NCBI RefSeq assembly: GCF_014199955.1
Contig: NZ_JACHOQ010000004.1
Location: 1-64,000 of the forward strand
Direction of reading: 5' to 3'
From: Brevundimonas aurantiaca
Lineage (GTDB): Bacteria > Pseudomonadota > Alphaproteobacteria > Caulobacterales > Caulobacteraceae
Length of the DNA: 64,000 nucleotides
Shown: positions 24,726-32,589 of the stretch, one piece after another
Layout: each line of letters starts with the position of its first letter
Numbering within the stretch: position 1 is the stretch's first letter
Notes under the pieces: generated by a model
What the model was told of the DNA's origin: nothing
The model's database searches: none
Seen by the model: only the letters and a program-made list of their open reading frames with translations
Position numbers and translations under genes: made by a program

Positions 24726-26813
24726 TCAAAGGGCGATCCGCAGCGAGGCCCGCACGCTGCGCGGCGCGCCGGGGAAGATCCACAGGGCGCTGTAGGAGCT
24801 GGCGGCGTAGCGTTCGTCGAGCAGATTATCGACCTCGACCCGCGCCGTGACCTGGGGCGTCAGGCCATAGTCCACCGCCGCCTTGGCCTTCCAATAGGCC
24901 GGCAGTTCGGGCGCGCCGAGCGCAAGGCCGCCGGCCCGGTCGCCGACATAGGCGGCGCCCGCCGTCATCGACCAGTCCGTGCCGTGCGGGGTGGGGAAAC
25001 GGCCGACCACGAACAGGGAGCCCGAATGTTCGGGCACGTTCAGCACCCGGTCGGTGGGGAAGGCGTCGTCGTCGGCCTTGGCGTCGGTCCAGCCGTAGTT
25101 GGCCACCACCTGCCACGCCTCGCCCAGCCGGACCGACCCGTCCAGCTCGATTCCCCGCGAGGTCAGCTTGCCTACCGGCGCCAGATAGTTGGGGTCGACG
25201 GGATCGGTGGTCAGTATGTTCGCCTTTTCGATATCGAACAGGGTGGCCGCCAGGTCGATCCCCTGCCAGGCGCCGGACAGGCCGATCTCATAGCCCTTGC
25301 CCTCTTCCGGGGCGAAGCCGGAGCCGGTCCGCCCCGTGCCCGAGTTCAGCACGAAGGACCGGCCATAGCTGGCGTGGGCGGTCAGGCCGTCGGTCAGGCG
25401 ATAACGGGCGGCGAACCGGTAATCGACCGGGCTGTCCTTGGTCTCGCCCACGGCGCCGGTGCGGTTGTTGCGGATGGTCTGGCTGTAGTCGTCCCAGCGA
25501 AGGCCCGCGACCAAGCTGAGGCGGTCGTTCACCTCCCACAGGTCCTGGGCGTACAGGGTGACGACGTCCCGCGTCTCCAGATTGTCGGTGAAGGGCAGGG
25601 GCGTCGGCGGGACGACCGCCCCATAGACGGGGTTGAAGACCGAGATCGGATAGGGATTGGCCGCCGTCGGATTGATGCGCAGCCATTTCTCGCCATAGGT
25701 CAGCCGATAGGCCTTCACGCCGAGGCCCAGGGTGTGGACGCCCAGGCCGGTCTGGACCTCCCCGTTCAGCTCCAGCCGCGCCGACAGGTCCTCGACCGAG
25801 AAGTCCCGGCCCCGGCGCTGGCGCCACAGCGCATCGCCGACCAGGCGGGACTGGTCGCTGGACAGGCCCTTCAGCGAGCCGCCCCGCCAGGCGACCCCTC
25901 CGTTCAGGCTCCAGCCGTCGTTGAGGCGGTATTCGCCGGTGATCTGGTGCCGCGCGTTGCGGAACCGGGTCCGGCCGTCGCCGGGCTCGCCGTAGTAGTT
26001 GGATTCCGGCAGGGCCAGGGCGTCGCCGTTGATCGCGGGCATGCCCCGGTCGAACAGGGTCGAAAAGACGGTGAGCTCGCCCACATAGGTTAGGCGCAGA
26101 TCCTCATTGGGCCGCCAGGTCAGGGAGGGGGCGACCGCCGTCCGGTCCAGGCCGACATGGTCGCGCCAACCGTTGCTGGTCTCGCCGGCCAGGACCAGCC
26201 GCCCAGCCAGGGTCTGGGAGATCGGGCCGGTCACGTCCAACTCCCCCCGCCTCAGGCCGAAGGAGCCGACCGTGCCGGTGAAGACGGCGTCGGGTGTGAA
26301 ACGCGGGGTCTTGGAGACGATGTTGATCCGGCCGGCCGGGTCGATGTCCCCGAACAGGGCGCCGGCCGGCCCCTTCAGCACCTCGATCCGCTCGGCCGTG
26401 GCCGGGTCGCGCGGCGGCGCCATGCCCCGGTTCGCCAGGAAGCCGTCCACATAATATTCCGCCCCGCCGTCGGGCGTGCCCAGGAAGCCGCGGATGGCGA
26501 AATTGTCCATCACCCCGCCGCGATTGTTCTGCTGGCTGATCCCGCTGACCAGCTCCAGGGCGTCGGACAGGCGGGTGGCGCCCACGGCGCGCAGCAGGTC
26601 GCTTTCGATGGAACGGCTGGACGGCGACATCCGCTCCGTGATCGCCCCGACGCCCAGCGTATGGTCGTGCGGCGAACCCCGGCGGCCCAGGACCACGATC
26701 TCGCCCAGGGCGTGGGGCTCGGCCTGAGCCGCATCAACGGGGACCAGGACTGGGGTCGGGGCGGTTGCGGCGGCAATAAGACACAGGCCGGCGCAGCTCG
26801 AAAGGAGGGGCAA
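24726..26813 (-). CDS. TonB-dependent siderophore-type receptor
   Basis: A 695-residue outer-membrane receptor. It has a signal peptide (about 1-30), a TonB-box-like EIVVLGRR, and a plug domain with NFAIRGFLG, AERIEVLKGPAGALFGDIDPAGRINIVSK, the classic ferrisiderophore plug signature. A 22-strand barrel ends in VRASLRIAL. It probably imports a ferric siderophore with TonB/ExbBD encoded elsewhere. It is divergent from the DUF1624 gene across 51 bp. Confidence 0.9.
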   Translation of the reverse strand: MPLLSSCAGLCLIAAATAPTPVLVPVDAAQAEPHALGEIVVLGRRGSPHDHTLGVGAITERMSPSSRSIESDLLRAVGATRLSDALELVSGISQQNNRGGVMDNFAIRGFLGTPDGGAEYYVDGFLANRGMAPPRDPATAERIEVLKGPAGALFGDIDPAGRINIVSKTPRFTPDAVFTGTVGSFGLRRGELDVTGPISQTLAGRLVLAGETSNGWRDHVGLDRTAVAPSLTWRPNEDLRLTYVGELTVFSTLFDRGMPAINGDALALPESNYYGEPGDGRTRFRNARHQITGEYRLNDGWSLNGGVAWRGGSLKGLSSDQSRLVGDALWRQRRGRDFSVEDLSARLELNGEVQTGLGVHTLGLGVKAYRLTYGEKWLRINPTAANPYPISVFNPVYGAVVPPTPLPFTDNLETRDVVTLYAQDLWEVNDRLSLVAGLRWDDYSQTIRNNRTGAVGETKDSPVDYRFAARYRLTDGLTAHASYGRSFVLNSGTGRTGSGFAPEEGKGYEIGLSGAWQGIDLAATLFDIEKANILTTDPVDPNYLAPVGKLTSRGIELDGSVRLGEAWQVVANYGWTDAKADDDAFPTDRVLNVPEHSGSLFVVGRFPTPHGTDWSMTAGAAYVGDRAGGLALGAPELPAYWKAKAAVDYGLTPQVTARVEVDNLLDERYAASSYSALWIFPGAPRSVRASLRIAL

Positions 26814-26864
26814 GGACGAACTCCGTTGAAACGTTATACTATAGCGGCTATCCGTTCGCGCCTC
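26814..26864. promoter_or_regulatory. AT-rich divergent promoter with dyad
   Basis: This 51-bp gap is markedly AT-rich (TTATACTATA near 26834) and contains the dyad ATAGC-G-GCTAT. Divergent promoters for the TonB receptor and the DUF1624 gene must overlap here. The dyad could be a Fur or Fur-like site but does not match a full Fur box. Confidence 0.45.
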
Positions 26865-28061
26865 ATGCTGTCAACCGCCGCCCTTCCCGTTTCCGCCCTC
26901 GCCGTTCCGGCCGTCCGCCCGGCCGCGCGCATTCGTTCGATCGACGCCCTGCGCGGTCTGGTCATCCTGCTGATGCTGGTCGATCACACGCGCGAGTTCT
27001 TCTATTTCCACGCTCAGGTCCCGGACCCGATGAATGTCGAGGCGACCGATCCGGCCCTGTTCTTCACCCGTCTGTCGGCCCATCTGTGCGCCCCGATCTT
27101 CGTCGCTTTGACGGGCCTGGGCGCCTGGCTCTACGGAAACAAGACAGCCGAGGTCAGCGGAGGGTCCGCCGCCGGGGCGGCCTCGGCCTTTCTGCTGAAG
27201 CGGGGCCTGTTCCTGGTGGTGCTGGAGCTGACCCTGGTCAACTTCGCCTGGGGCTTCTCCCTGACGCCGCCGATCCTCTATCTCCAGGTGATCTGGGTCA
27301 TCGGGCTGTCGATGATCGCCCTGGCGGGCCTGGCTCATCTACCGCGCGCCTGGCTGATCGCCGTCGGCCTGGTCCTGGCCCTGGGCCACAATCTCTTGGA
27401 CCCGATCGCCTTCGCCGAAGGTCCGGCCCATGTGCTGTGGGCCGTGCTGCACGACCGCAGCCTGATGGACCTGCCCTGGGGCGGACAGGTTCGCACCTCC
27501 TATCCCCTGCTGCCGTGGATCGGGGTGGCGGCCCTGGGCTATGCGATCGGGCCGTGGTTCGTCGGGCCCCAGGGGGCGCGGCTCCGGCGTCTGGTCGTCA
27601 CCGGCCTGGGCGCCCTGGCCCTGTTCGCCCTGCTCAGGTCGATCAATCTGTACGGCGACCCGACGCCCTGGAGCGTGCAGGACACGCCGCTGCGGACGGC
27701 GATGAGCGTGCTGAACGTCACCAAATATCCGCCCTCGGCCGACTTTCTGCTGCTGACCCTGGGCCTGGGGGCCCTGATCCTGGCGGGACTGGAGCGGGCC
27801 TCGGACCGTCTGATCGGTCTGTTGGCGGTCTTCGGGGGGGCGCCGCTGTTCTTCTATCTGATCCACCTCTACGGCCTGCATCTGCTGAATCTGACGGCCC
27901 GGGCCCTGTTCGGTCCCAATCAGGGCCAGGGCTTCAGCGTGCCGGGCGTCGCCGCCCTGTTGGCCCTGGCCGCCGTGGTCGCCGTCCCCTGCTGGTTCGC
28001 CTGCCGCTGGTTCGCCCGGATCAAGCGCGCCAGCGACCGGCCCTGGATGAAATACCTCTGA
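26865..28061 (+). CDS. DUF1624 (HGSNAT-like) membrane protein
   Basis: A 398-residue polytopic protein beginning RIRSIDALRGLVILLMLVDHTREFF, the signature of the DUF1624/heparan-alpha-glucosaminide N-acetyltransferase-like acyltransferase family. About ten hydrophobic helices follow, with charged loops such as GPWFVGPQGARLRRL. It probably transfers acyl groups to sugars at the membrane, but the substrate is unknown. The start ATG at 26865 follows the divergent promoter directly. It may be leaderless or have a very short leader, since no clear Shine-Dalgarno is seen. Confidence 0.82.
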   Translation: MLSTAALPVSALAVPAVRPAARIRSIDALRGLVILLMLVDHTREFFYFHAQVPDPMNVEATDPALFFTRLSAHLCAPIFVALTGLGAWLYGNKTAEVSGGSAAGAASAFLLKRGLFLVVLELTLVNFAWGFSLTPPILYLQVIWVIGLSMIALAGLAHLPRAWLIAVGLVLALGHNLLDPIAFAEGPAHVLWAVLHDRSLMDLPWGGQVRTSYPLLPWIGVAALGYAIGPWFVGPQGARLRRLVVTGLGALALFALLRSINLYGDPTPWSVQDTPLRTAMSVLNVTKYPPSADFLLLTLGLGALILAGLERASDRLIGLLAVFGGAPLFFYLIHLYGLHLLNLTARALFGPNQGQGFSVPGVAALLALAAVVAVPCWFACRWFARIKRASDRPWMKYL

Positions 28062-28063
28062 CC

Positions 28064-28786
28064 TCAGCCGATCCCGTAGTGATCGGCCAGGGCGGCCAGC
28101 GCCTGTTTCAGCACCGTCTTGCCCTGGCGGCGGCGCAGGCCCAGGCCGGTCTCGGCCAGTTTCAGACTGTCGCCGTGGATGCAGATCCGCGTCAGCATCG
28201 GCCTCAGGCGCGGGCCGACGGCGGACAGGGCCGCCTCCACCCGTCGTCCGGCCGACAGGGCGCGGTCGCCGGGTTCGACCCGCATCGTTCCGCCCGACCC
28301 GGCGCGGGGCAGGGCGTCCCAGCCCATGGTCAGGGCCGGGCCGGCGCCGGCCTGTTCGACCTCCCGCCTCAGCCGTTCGCCGGCGGCGACCTCGGCGGGG
28401 CTCAGCCAGGGGCGGCCGGCCGCATCCTTGCGTCGCGCCAGCCAGGCGATCGGGCTTTCGCCCAGATTGGCGGCGTGGCGGACCATCCGCCCGTCCGCTC
28501 CGATCAACTCGCGTTCGCCCGCGATGAAGCCGGGGCGGCCGGGCGGCGGGGTTTCGGCCTTGCCGGGGGCCGCCTCGCCCCCGACGCGCGCGGTCCATCC
28601 GCCCTGCGGCCGCCGCCTCAGGCCCGGCCGTTCGATCAGGGCGCGGAACTCCGGCTCGCTCAGGGTCAGGCTGATCCGTCCCCGCCGGTCCGGCCCCAGA
28701 CGCAGCGCATAGACCCCCTGTTCGGCGCCCAGCCAGGCGCCGGGCCGGGCCAGAAGACAGCGCGCCCGCTCCACCGTCCGGCTCAT
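28064..28786 (-). CDS. DUF6456 family protein
   Basis: A 240-residue soluble, Arg/Ala-rich protein with the segment LGESPIAWLARRKDAAGRPWL and a helical C-terminal half (AGERLRREVEQ, RICIHGDSLKLAETGLGLRRR), matching the alphaproteobacterial DUF6456 pattern. It is translationally coupled (ATGA) to the upstream DnaA domain IV-like gene, and the pair lies directly upstream of ctrA. A nucleic-acid role is likely from basic composition and partner, but no catalytic motif is visible. Confidence 0.7.
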   Translation of the reverse strand: MSRTVERARCLLARPGAWLGAEQGVYALRLGPDRRGRISLTLSEPEFRALIERPGLRRRPQGGWTARVGGEAAPGKAETPPPGRPGFIAGERELIGADGRMVRHAANLGESPIAWLARRKDAAGRPWLSPAEVAAGERLRREVEQAGAGPALTMGWDALPRAGSGGTMRVEPGDRALSAGRRVEAALSAVGPRLRPMLTRICIHGDSLKLAETGLGLRRRQGKTVLKQALAALADHYGIG

Positions 28787-29139
28787 TGCACGGCCTCCCA
28801 GCGGGGCGCGCTGTAGACCGTGGTCAGACAGGCCTCCAACTGCGACAGCAGTTCGTCCACAGCCCGGCGGTCGCGCTCGTCCTCCACCCAGCGGCAGGCC
28901 GCCCCCACCGTGCTGCGGTTGACCCCGAAGACGTGGCCGACCCGCTCCAGCGTCCAGCCGAAGGCGATGTGGGCCAGATACATGGCCAGCCAGCGCGACC
29001 GGGCGTTGAGCGGATCGATCCGCCGACCGGCCGTCATCCGGTCCGGGCTGGCCCCGGTCCGCGCCGCCACCAGATGCAGGGCCAGCCCCGCCTTGCACCG
29101 GTCCGCCTCCCGAACCGGCGCCCTGTATGCCTCAACCAT
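28783..29139 (-). CDS. Stand-alone DnaA domain IV-like DNA-binding protein
   Basis: A 118-residue protein whose middle and end align with domain IV of the replication initiator DnaA: DPLNARSRWLAMYLAH, GWTLERVGHVFG and STVGAACRWVEDE match R-x-x-AMYLA, SLPEIGxxFGG and TVxxACRxIE. The AAA+ ATPase is absent. The RDHT residues that read the DnaA box are replaced by VNRS, so sequence specificity should differ. Start ATG 29139 has GGGAGTGAGG upstream. It is coupled to DUF6456 and divergent from ctrA, sharing its regulatory region. Confidence 0.75.
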   Translation of the reverse strand: MVEAYRAPVREADRCKAGLALHLVAARTGASPDRMTAGRRIDPLNARSRWLAMYLAHIAFGWTLERVGHVFGVNRSTVGAACRWVEDERDRRAVDELLSQLEACLTTVYSAPRWEAVQ

Positions 29140-29506
29140 GCCTCACTCCCGTTCACGAACCTCGACGCCCCATCCTAGGCGGGCGCGGCGTCACGATAGG
29201 AATATCGTCCTACTCCGCGTCAGAATCGGACGTGGCGCCGGATCGGACTTGAGGTTGCGTCAGGGCGGATCCGCGTTCCGACCGGCTCTGCGCGGGGAGC
29301 CGCAGGCTGAGTCCGGTCCGCATCATGGTTAATTATTTTCGAATCATTGACTCGGGACTCTCGACGCCGATTCGCAAATCAGCTTAGGAACGACTCATAG
29401 CTCGCCGTTAACCCTTCTTAAGGTTTTCGGGTCTTAACCTGCGAACAAGGTTACCCGGTCGTGCGCCAGGGTGATTACCGCAAAGCTTTTGCCTGGAGGG
29501 GCACGA
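29140..29506. promoter_or_regulatory. ctrA upstream control region: GANTC cluster and TTAA half-sites
   Basis: The 367-bp divergent region upstream of ctrA. Six GANTC sites (the CcrM methylation target) fall in 88 bp at 29309, 29341, 29349, 29356, 29369 and 29392, with another at 29223. CtrA-type TTAA half-sites occur at 29329, 29408, 29418 and 29434. 29408/29418 are six bases apart, whereas the Caulobacter consensus is TTAA-N7-TTAA. In Caulobacter, ctrA transcription is controlled by methylation state and CtrA autoregulation; the same logic is inferred here. Confidence 0.75.
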
Positions 29507-30208
29507 ATGCGCGTCCTGTTGATTGAAGACGATCACGCCACCGCCCAGAGCATCGAGCTGATGCTGAAGTCGGAAGGCTTCAATGTCTATACGACCGACC
29601 TGGGCGAAGAAGGCATCGATCTGGGCAAGATCTATGACTACGACCTCATTCTGCTTGACCTGAACCTGCCGGACATGAGCGGCCTTGAGGTGCTGCGTCA
29701 GCTGCGCGTCGGCAAGATCAACACCCCGGTCATGATCCTGTCGGGCACCCATGAGATCGAAACCAAGGTCAAGACCTTCGGCGGCGGCGCCGACGACTAT
29801 CTGACCAAGCCCTTCCACAAGGACGAGCTGATCGCGCGCACCCACGCCGTGGTCCGTCGCTCCAAGGGCCACGCCCAGGCCATCATCCACACCGGCGAGA
29901 TCGCCGTGAACCTGGACGCCAAGACGGTGGAGGTGAACGGTCACCGCGTCCACCTGACCGGCAAGGAATATCAGATGCTGGAGCTGCTCTCGCTCCGCAA
30001 GGGCACGACCCTGACCAAGGAAATGTTCCTGAACCACCTGTACGGCGGCATGGACGAGCCCGAGCTGAAGATCATCGACGTCTTCATCTGCAAGCTGCGC
30101 AAGAAGCTGGCCACCGCCGCCGACGGCAAACACTATATCGAAACCGTCTGGGGCCGCGGCTACGTCCTGCGCGACCCGGCCGAGGCCGGAAACAGCGTCG
30201 CCGCCTGA
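29507..30208 (+). CDS. ctrA: Cell cycle response regulator CtrA
   Basis: OmpR-family master regulator of the Caulobacterales cell cycle; when phosphorylated it silences the origin and drives flagellar, pilus and division genes. The 233-residue protein has acceptor Asp51 in [13 protein letters not shown] and a receiver closing with [12 protein letters not shown]. The winged-helix domain contains [20 protein letters not shown] and [13 protein letters not shown], near-identical to Caulobacter CtrA. It ends in two alanines (SVAA), the exposed tail expected for ClpXP proteolysis. The ATG at 29507 follows GGAGGGG. An in-frame GTG at 29471 is not used in the family. Confidence 0.97.
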   Translation: MRVLLIEDDHATAQSIELMLKSEGFNVYTTDLGEEGIDLGKIYDYDLILLDLNLPDMSGLEVLRQLRVGKINTPVMILSGTHEIETKVKTFGGGADDYLTKPFHKDELIARTHAVVRRSKGHAQAIIHTGEIAVNLDAKTVEVNGHRVHLTGKEYQMLELLSLRKGTTLTKEMFLNHLYGGMDEPELKIIDVFICKLRKKLATAADGKHYIETVWGRGYVLRDPAEAGNSVAA

Positions 30209-30230
30209 ACGGCCGCTCCGTGCTGATCCT

Positions 30231-30268
30231 GAAAACGCCCGCCGGTCCCTCCGGCGGGCGTTTTCTAT
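30231..30268. terminator. Bidirectional terminator between ctrA and the serine hydrolase
   Basis: A perfect 15-bp stem (30231-30245 with 30251-30265) around a five-base loop, with an AAAA/TTTT edge on both sides. It ends both convergent genes. Confidence 0.9.
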
Positions 30269-30274
30269 TTGCGC

Positions 30275-31651
30275 CTACTGCCGCTTCGCCGGCATGTCGC
30301 GGCCGCCCTGGTGCAGGACCAGGCCGTCGACCCGGCCTTCGGCGTCGCGGGTGAAGGTGATCTGGGCGTCCACCTCGGTCAGGAAGAAGGCGTCGTCCCC
30401 TTGCGCCTTCAGCTCGAAGGCGGGCTGGCCGGTGGCCTGGACCTTCAGCCCGCCCTCTGCGGCGGTGATCGTCAGGGCGAAGGTCGGCGACAGGGAATAG
30501 ACCCCGACATAGGCGGCCAGGGCCTCGGCCGGCAGGGTCACGACGCGGCGTTCCGAGGCCAGGGTCACGGTCCCGCCGCGCGCCAGGGTCATCAGGTCCG
30601 GCCCCAGCTTGTCGGGCGCCTGGCCGTTCAGATTGGCCAGGACGATGACGGCGATCCGGTCGTCCGGCGCATAGGCCATATAGGTGTTGAACCCCTCGAT
30701 CGCCCCATTGTGCCAGACCAGCTTCCGGTCCGGCGTCGCGGCCAAACCCAGGGCGTAGCCGTTCCTGACCGGGGTGGTCAGGGCGGCCAGGGACTGGGGC
30801 TTCAGGACCCGGCCCCCGAACAGGGCCTGTTCCCATTTCAAGAGGTCGTGGGTGGTCGAGTACAGGGCGCCCGCGCCCAGGGGGATGCTCATGTCCACAT
30901 AGTCGGCGTGGACCACGCCGGACGCCTCCTTCGTATAGCCCGAGGCGCGTCGAGGCAGGATGCGGTCGTGCCGGTCATAGCCGCTGTCGGCCATGCCGAG
31001 CGGGGTGAACAGCGCCTGTTGAATGAAGTCGGCGTAGGTCTGACCGCTGGCCGCTTCGATCACCGCGCTCAGCAGGATATAGCCCGAGTTGGAATAGGCG
31101 AAGCCTTCGCCCGGCGCGAAGTCCAGGGGCCGCCCGCTGAACCGGGCGATCAGCTGGGCCGTCGTGGCCGGCCGGGTCTTCAGCGCCTCATAGTCGGCAA
31201 AGGTGGTGAAGTTGGGCAGGCCGGCGGTGTGGCTCAAAAGCCGGCGCGGGGTGACGGCGTCCCAGGCGGCCGGGGCGTCGGGCAGCCAGGTCTTGATCGG
31301 GGCGTCCAGATCGACCTTGCCCTGTTCGCTCAACAGCAGGACGGCGACGGCCGTGAACTGTTTGCTCAGCGAGCCCAGGCGGAATTTGACGTCGCCGTCA
31401 TTGGGGACGCCCCATTCCCGGTTCGCCAGACCATAGCCCCGGTCCAGCAGGATCTCCCCGTCGCGCGCGACCAGGACGGCGCCGGAAAAGGCGTCGGCCT
31501 CGCTGGAGGCCCGGACGATCTGGTCCATTCGGGCCACGTCCGGCGCCCGATCCTGGGCTGCGAGGGGGCCCGCCGCCAGGACGGGGGCCAGAGCCAGGGC
31601 CAGGACGGAGGCCGCGAGACGGCCGCGACGAAGGCGAAGGAAAAGGGGCAC
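30275..31651 (-). CDS. Exported serine hydrolase, beta-lactamase class C family
   Basis: A 458-residue protein with a signal peptide (about 1-32, ending PLAAQ) and the class C/penicillin-binding fold: SxxK nucleophile in LGSLSKQF (about 94-101), YSN in FAYSNSGY, and HNG in the KTG position (LVWHNGAIEG). The C-terminal 110 residues form a separate beta domain of DUF3471 type. It is more likely an esterase or D-aminopeptidase than a drug-resistance enzyme. It is convergent with ctrA. Confidence 0.88.
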   Translation of the reverse strand: MPLFLRLRRGRLAASVLALALAPVLAAGPLAAQDRAPDVARMDQIVRASSEADAFSGAVLVARDGEILLDRGYGLANREWGVPNDGDVKFRLGSLSKQFTAVAVLLLSEQGKVDLDAPIKTWLPDAPAAWDAVTPRRLLSHTAGLPNFTTFADYEALKTRPATTAQLIARFSGRPLDFAPGEGFAYSNSGYILLSAVIEAASGQTYADFIQQALFTPLGMADSGYDRHDRILPRRASGYTKEASGVVHADYVDMSIPLGAGALYSTTHDLLKWEQALFGGRVLKPQSLAALTTPVRNGYALGLAATPDRKLVWHNGAIEGFNTYMAYAPDDRIAVIVLANLNGQAPDKLGPDLMTLARGGTVTLASERRVVTLPAEALAAYVGVYSLSPTFALTITAAEGGLKVQATGQPAFELKAQGDDAFFLTEVDAQITFTRDAEGRVDGLVLHQGGRDMPAKRQ

Positions 31652-31794
31652 GGGCGTCTCCTGAAAAGGGCTTTAAGCCTTTAGAGGCTGCGAACCGGGC
31701 GTTCGGATGCAGCTGGGCGATCTGGTGGTGAGCAGGACCGATGTCGCTTCTAGTTGTGTTCCTGGCGTGGAGGACATGGGCGCCCTTGACCGTG

Positions 31795-32178
31795 TTAGGC
31801 GGCTAAGTCGCCGACAAGCGATCCGGCCGGAATCCGCCAAGCCCGGCTGATCTTTCGGATTTGATCGAGGTTGATCTCCCGCTTGCCGTTCAGCAGCTCG
31901 GAGGCGCGCGCCTTGGAGCCGAGGATCTCGGTCAGATCTGACTGCGTATAGTTGTTCGCCTGCATGACGAACTTCAGCACATCGACCGGCTCGGCCCGTG
32001 GGATTGGATAGTGCCGGCGCTCATAGTCCTCGATCAGCAGGACCAGGGCGTCGTAATGGGCGGCCGCCTCGGAGCCTTCAGCAGGTTCGTTCTCGAAATA
32101 GGGCCGCACCGCCTTCAGCGCCGCTTGGTATTCGGCCTCGTCAGCCAGGGTGCGGATCGTGCTTATGTCCATCGTCAT
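31795..32178 (-). CDS. higA: HigA-type antitoxin, XRE family
   Basis: A 127-residue protein with a helix-turn-helix in its C-terminal half (NNYTQSDLTEILGSKARASELLNGK, written here as two parts: NNYTQSDLTEIL and SKARASELLNGK). It neutralises the HigB toxin encoded 17 bp upstream and is expected to repress the operon. The ATG at 32178 has a GGAGAG ribosome site; an upstream start at 32193 is less likely. Toxin-first order is typical of higBA. The DNA is less GC-rich than the flanks. Confidence 0.85.
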   Translation of the reverse strand: MTMDISTIRTLADEAEYQAALKAVRPYFENEPAEGSEAAAHYDALVLLIEDYERRHYPIPRAEPVDVLKFVMQANNYTQSDLTEILGSKARASELLNGKREINLDQIRKISRAWRIPAGSLVGDLAA

Positions 32179-32195
32179 CGTCGCTCTCTCCAATC

Positions 32196-32507
32196 CTATA
32201 GTTTCGCCACATCGATCTTGTCGTATTCAGCGTGAGTCCCGACGAAGAGGATGAAAATCCTCTTGGCCCGAAACCCCACCAGACCGACGATCCGGTATTT
32301 GTTGCCGCCCACGTCGAAGACGATCTTGCCGTCCACCACATAGTCGGCGCTGCTGAAGGTGGCCTTCAGCTCTGCGAAGTTGTTCCAGTCGGCATCCGAG
32401 GCGGCAGTGTGCCACTCGATCATCGCCGCCTTCGCCGTATCCTGGGGCTTGCCCTTCGGCTGGGCCTCCCAGAACTTCACCAGGGCTGATTTCGCGATCA
32501 CGTTCAT
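32196..32507 (-). CDS. higB: HigB-type mRNA interferase toxin
   Basis: A 103-residue RelE-superfamily toxin of the HigB_toxin family. It has VIAKSALVKFWEAQPKGK at the N-terminus, WNNFAELKATF in the middle, and GNKYRIVGLVGF followed by FILFVGTHAEYDKID, the terminal motif with catalytic His and Tyr/Lys. It cleaves ribosome-associated mRNA in known relatives. The ATG at 32507 matches the family N-terminus; an ATG at 32522 would add five residues and sits in the operator. It forms a toxin-first operon with higA. Confidence 0.87.
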   Translation of the reverse strand: MNVIAKSALVKFWEAQPKGKPQDTAKAAMIEWHTAASDADWNNFAELKATFSSADYVVDGKIVFDVGGNKYRIVGLVGFRAKRIFILFVGTHAEYDKIDVAKL

Positions 32508-32522
32508 GGGTTCGTATCGCAT

Positions 32523-32564
32523 GTTTCCAATCTGGAAACAAGGAGAAGTTTCCAATATGGGAAC
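32523..32564 (-). promoter_or_regulatory. higBA operator: two tandem palindromes
   Basis: GTTTCCA-ATC-TGGAAAC (32523-32539, perfect 7-bp arms) and GTTTCCA-ATA-TGGGAAC (32548-32564, one mismatch) lie 25 bp apart, centre to centre, immediately before higB. Two such sites suit cooperative binding by HigA or HigBA. The near palindrome overlaps the possible start at 32522. Confidence 0.8.
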
Positions 32565-32589
32565 TCAAGGGTTGGCCGACACCTGTCGA

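Noticed and set aside
26814..26864. Fur box between the TonB receptor and DUF1624 gene
   Set aside because: Only an 11-bp dyad is present; it does not extend to a full Fur site, so it is reported only as a dyad.
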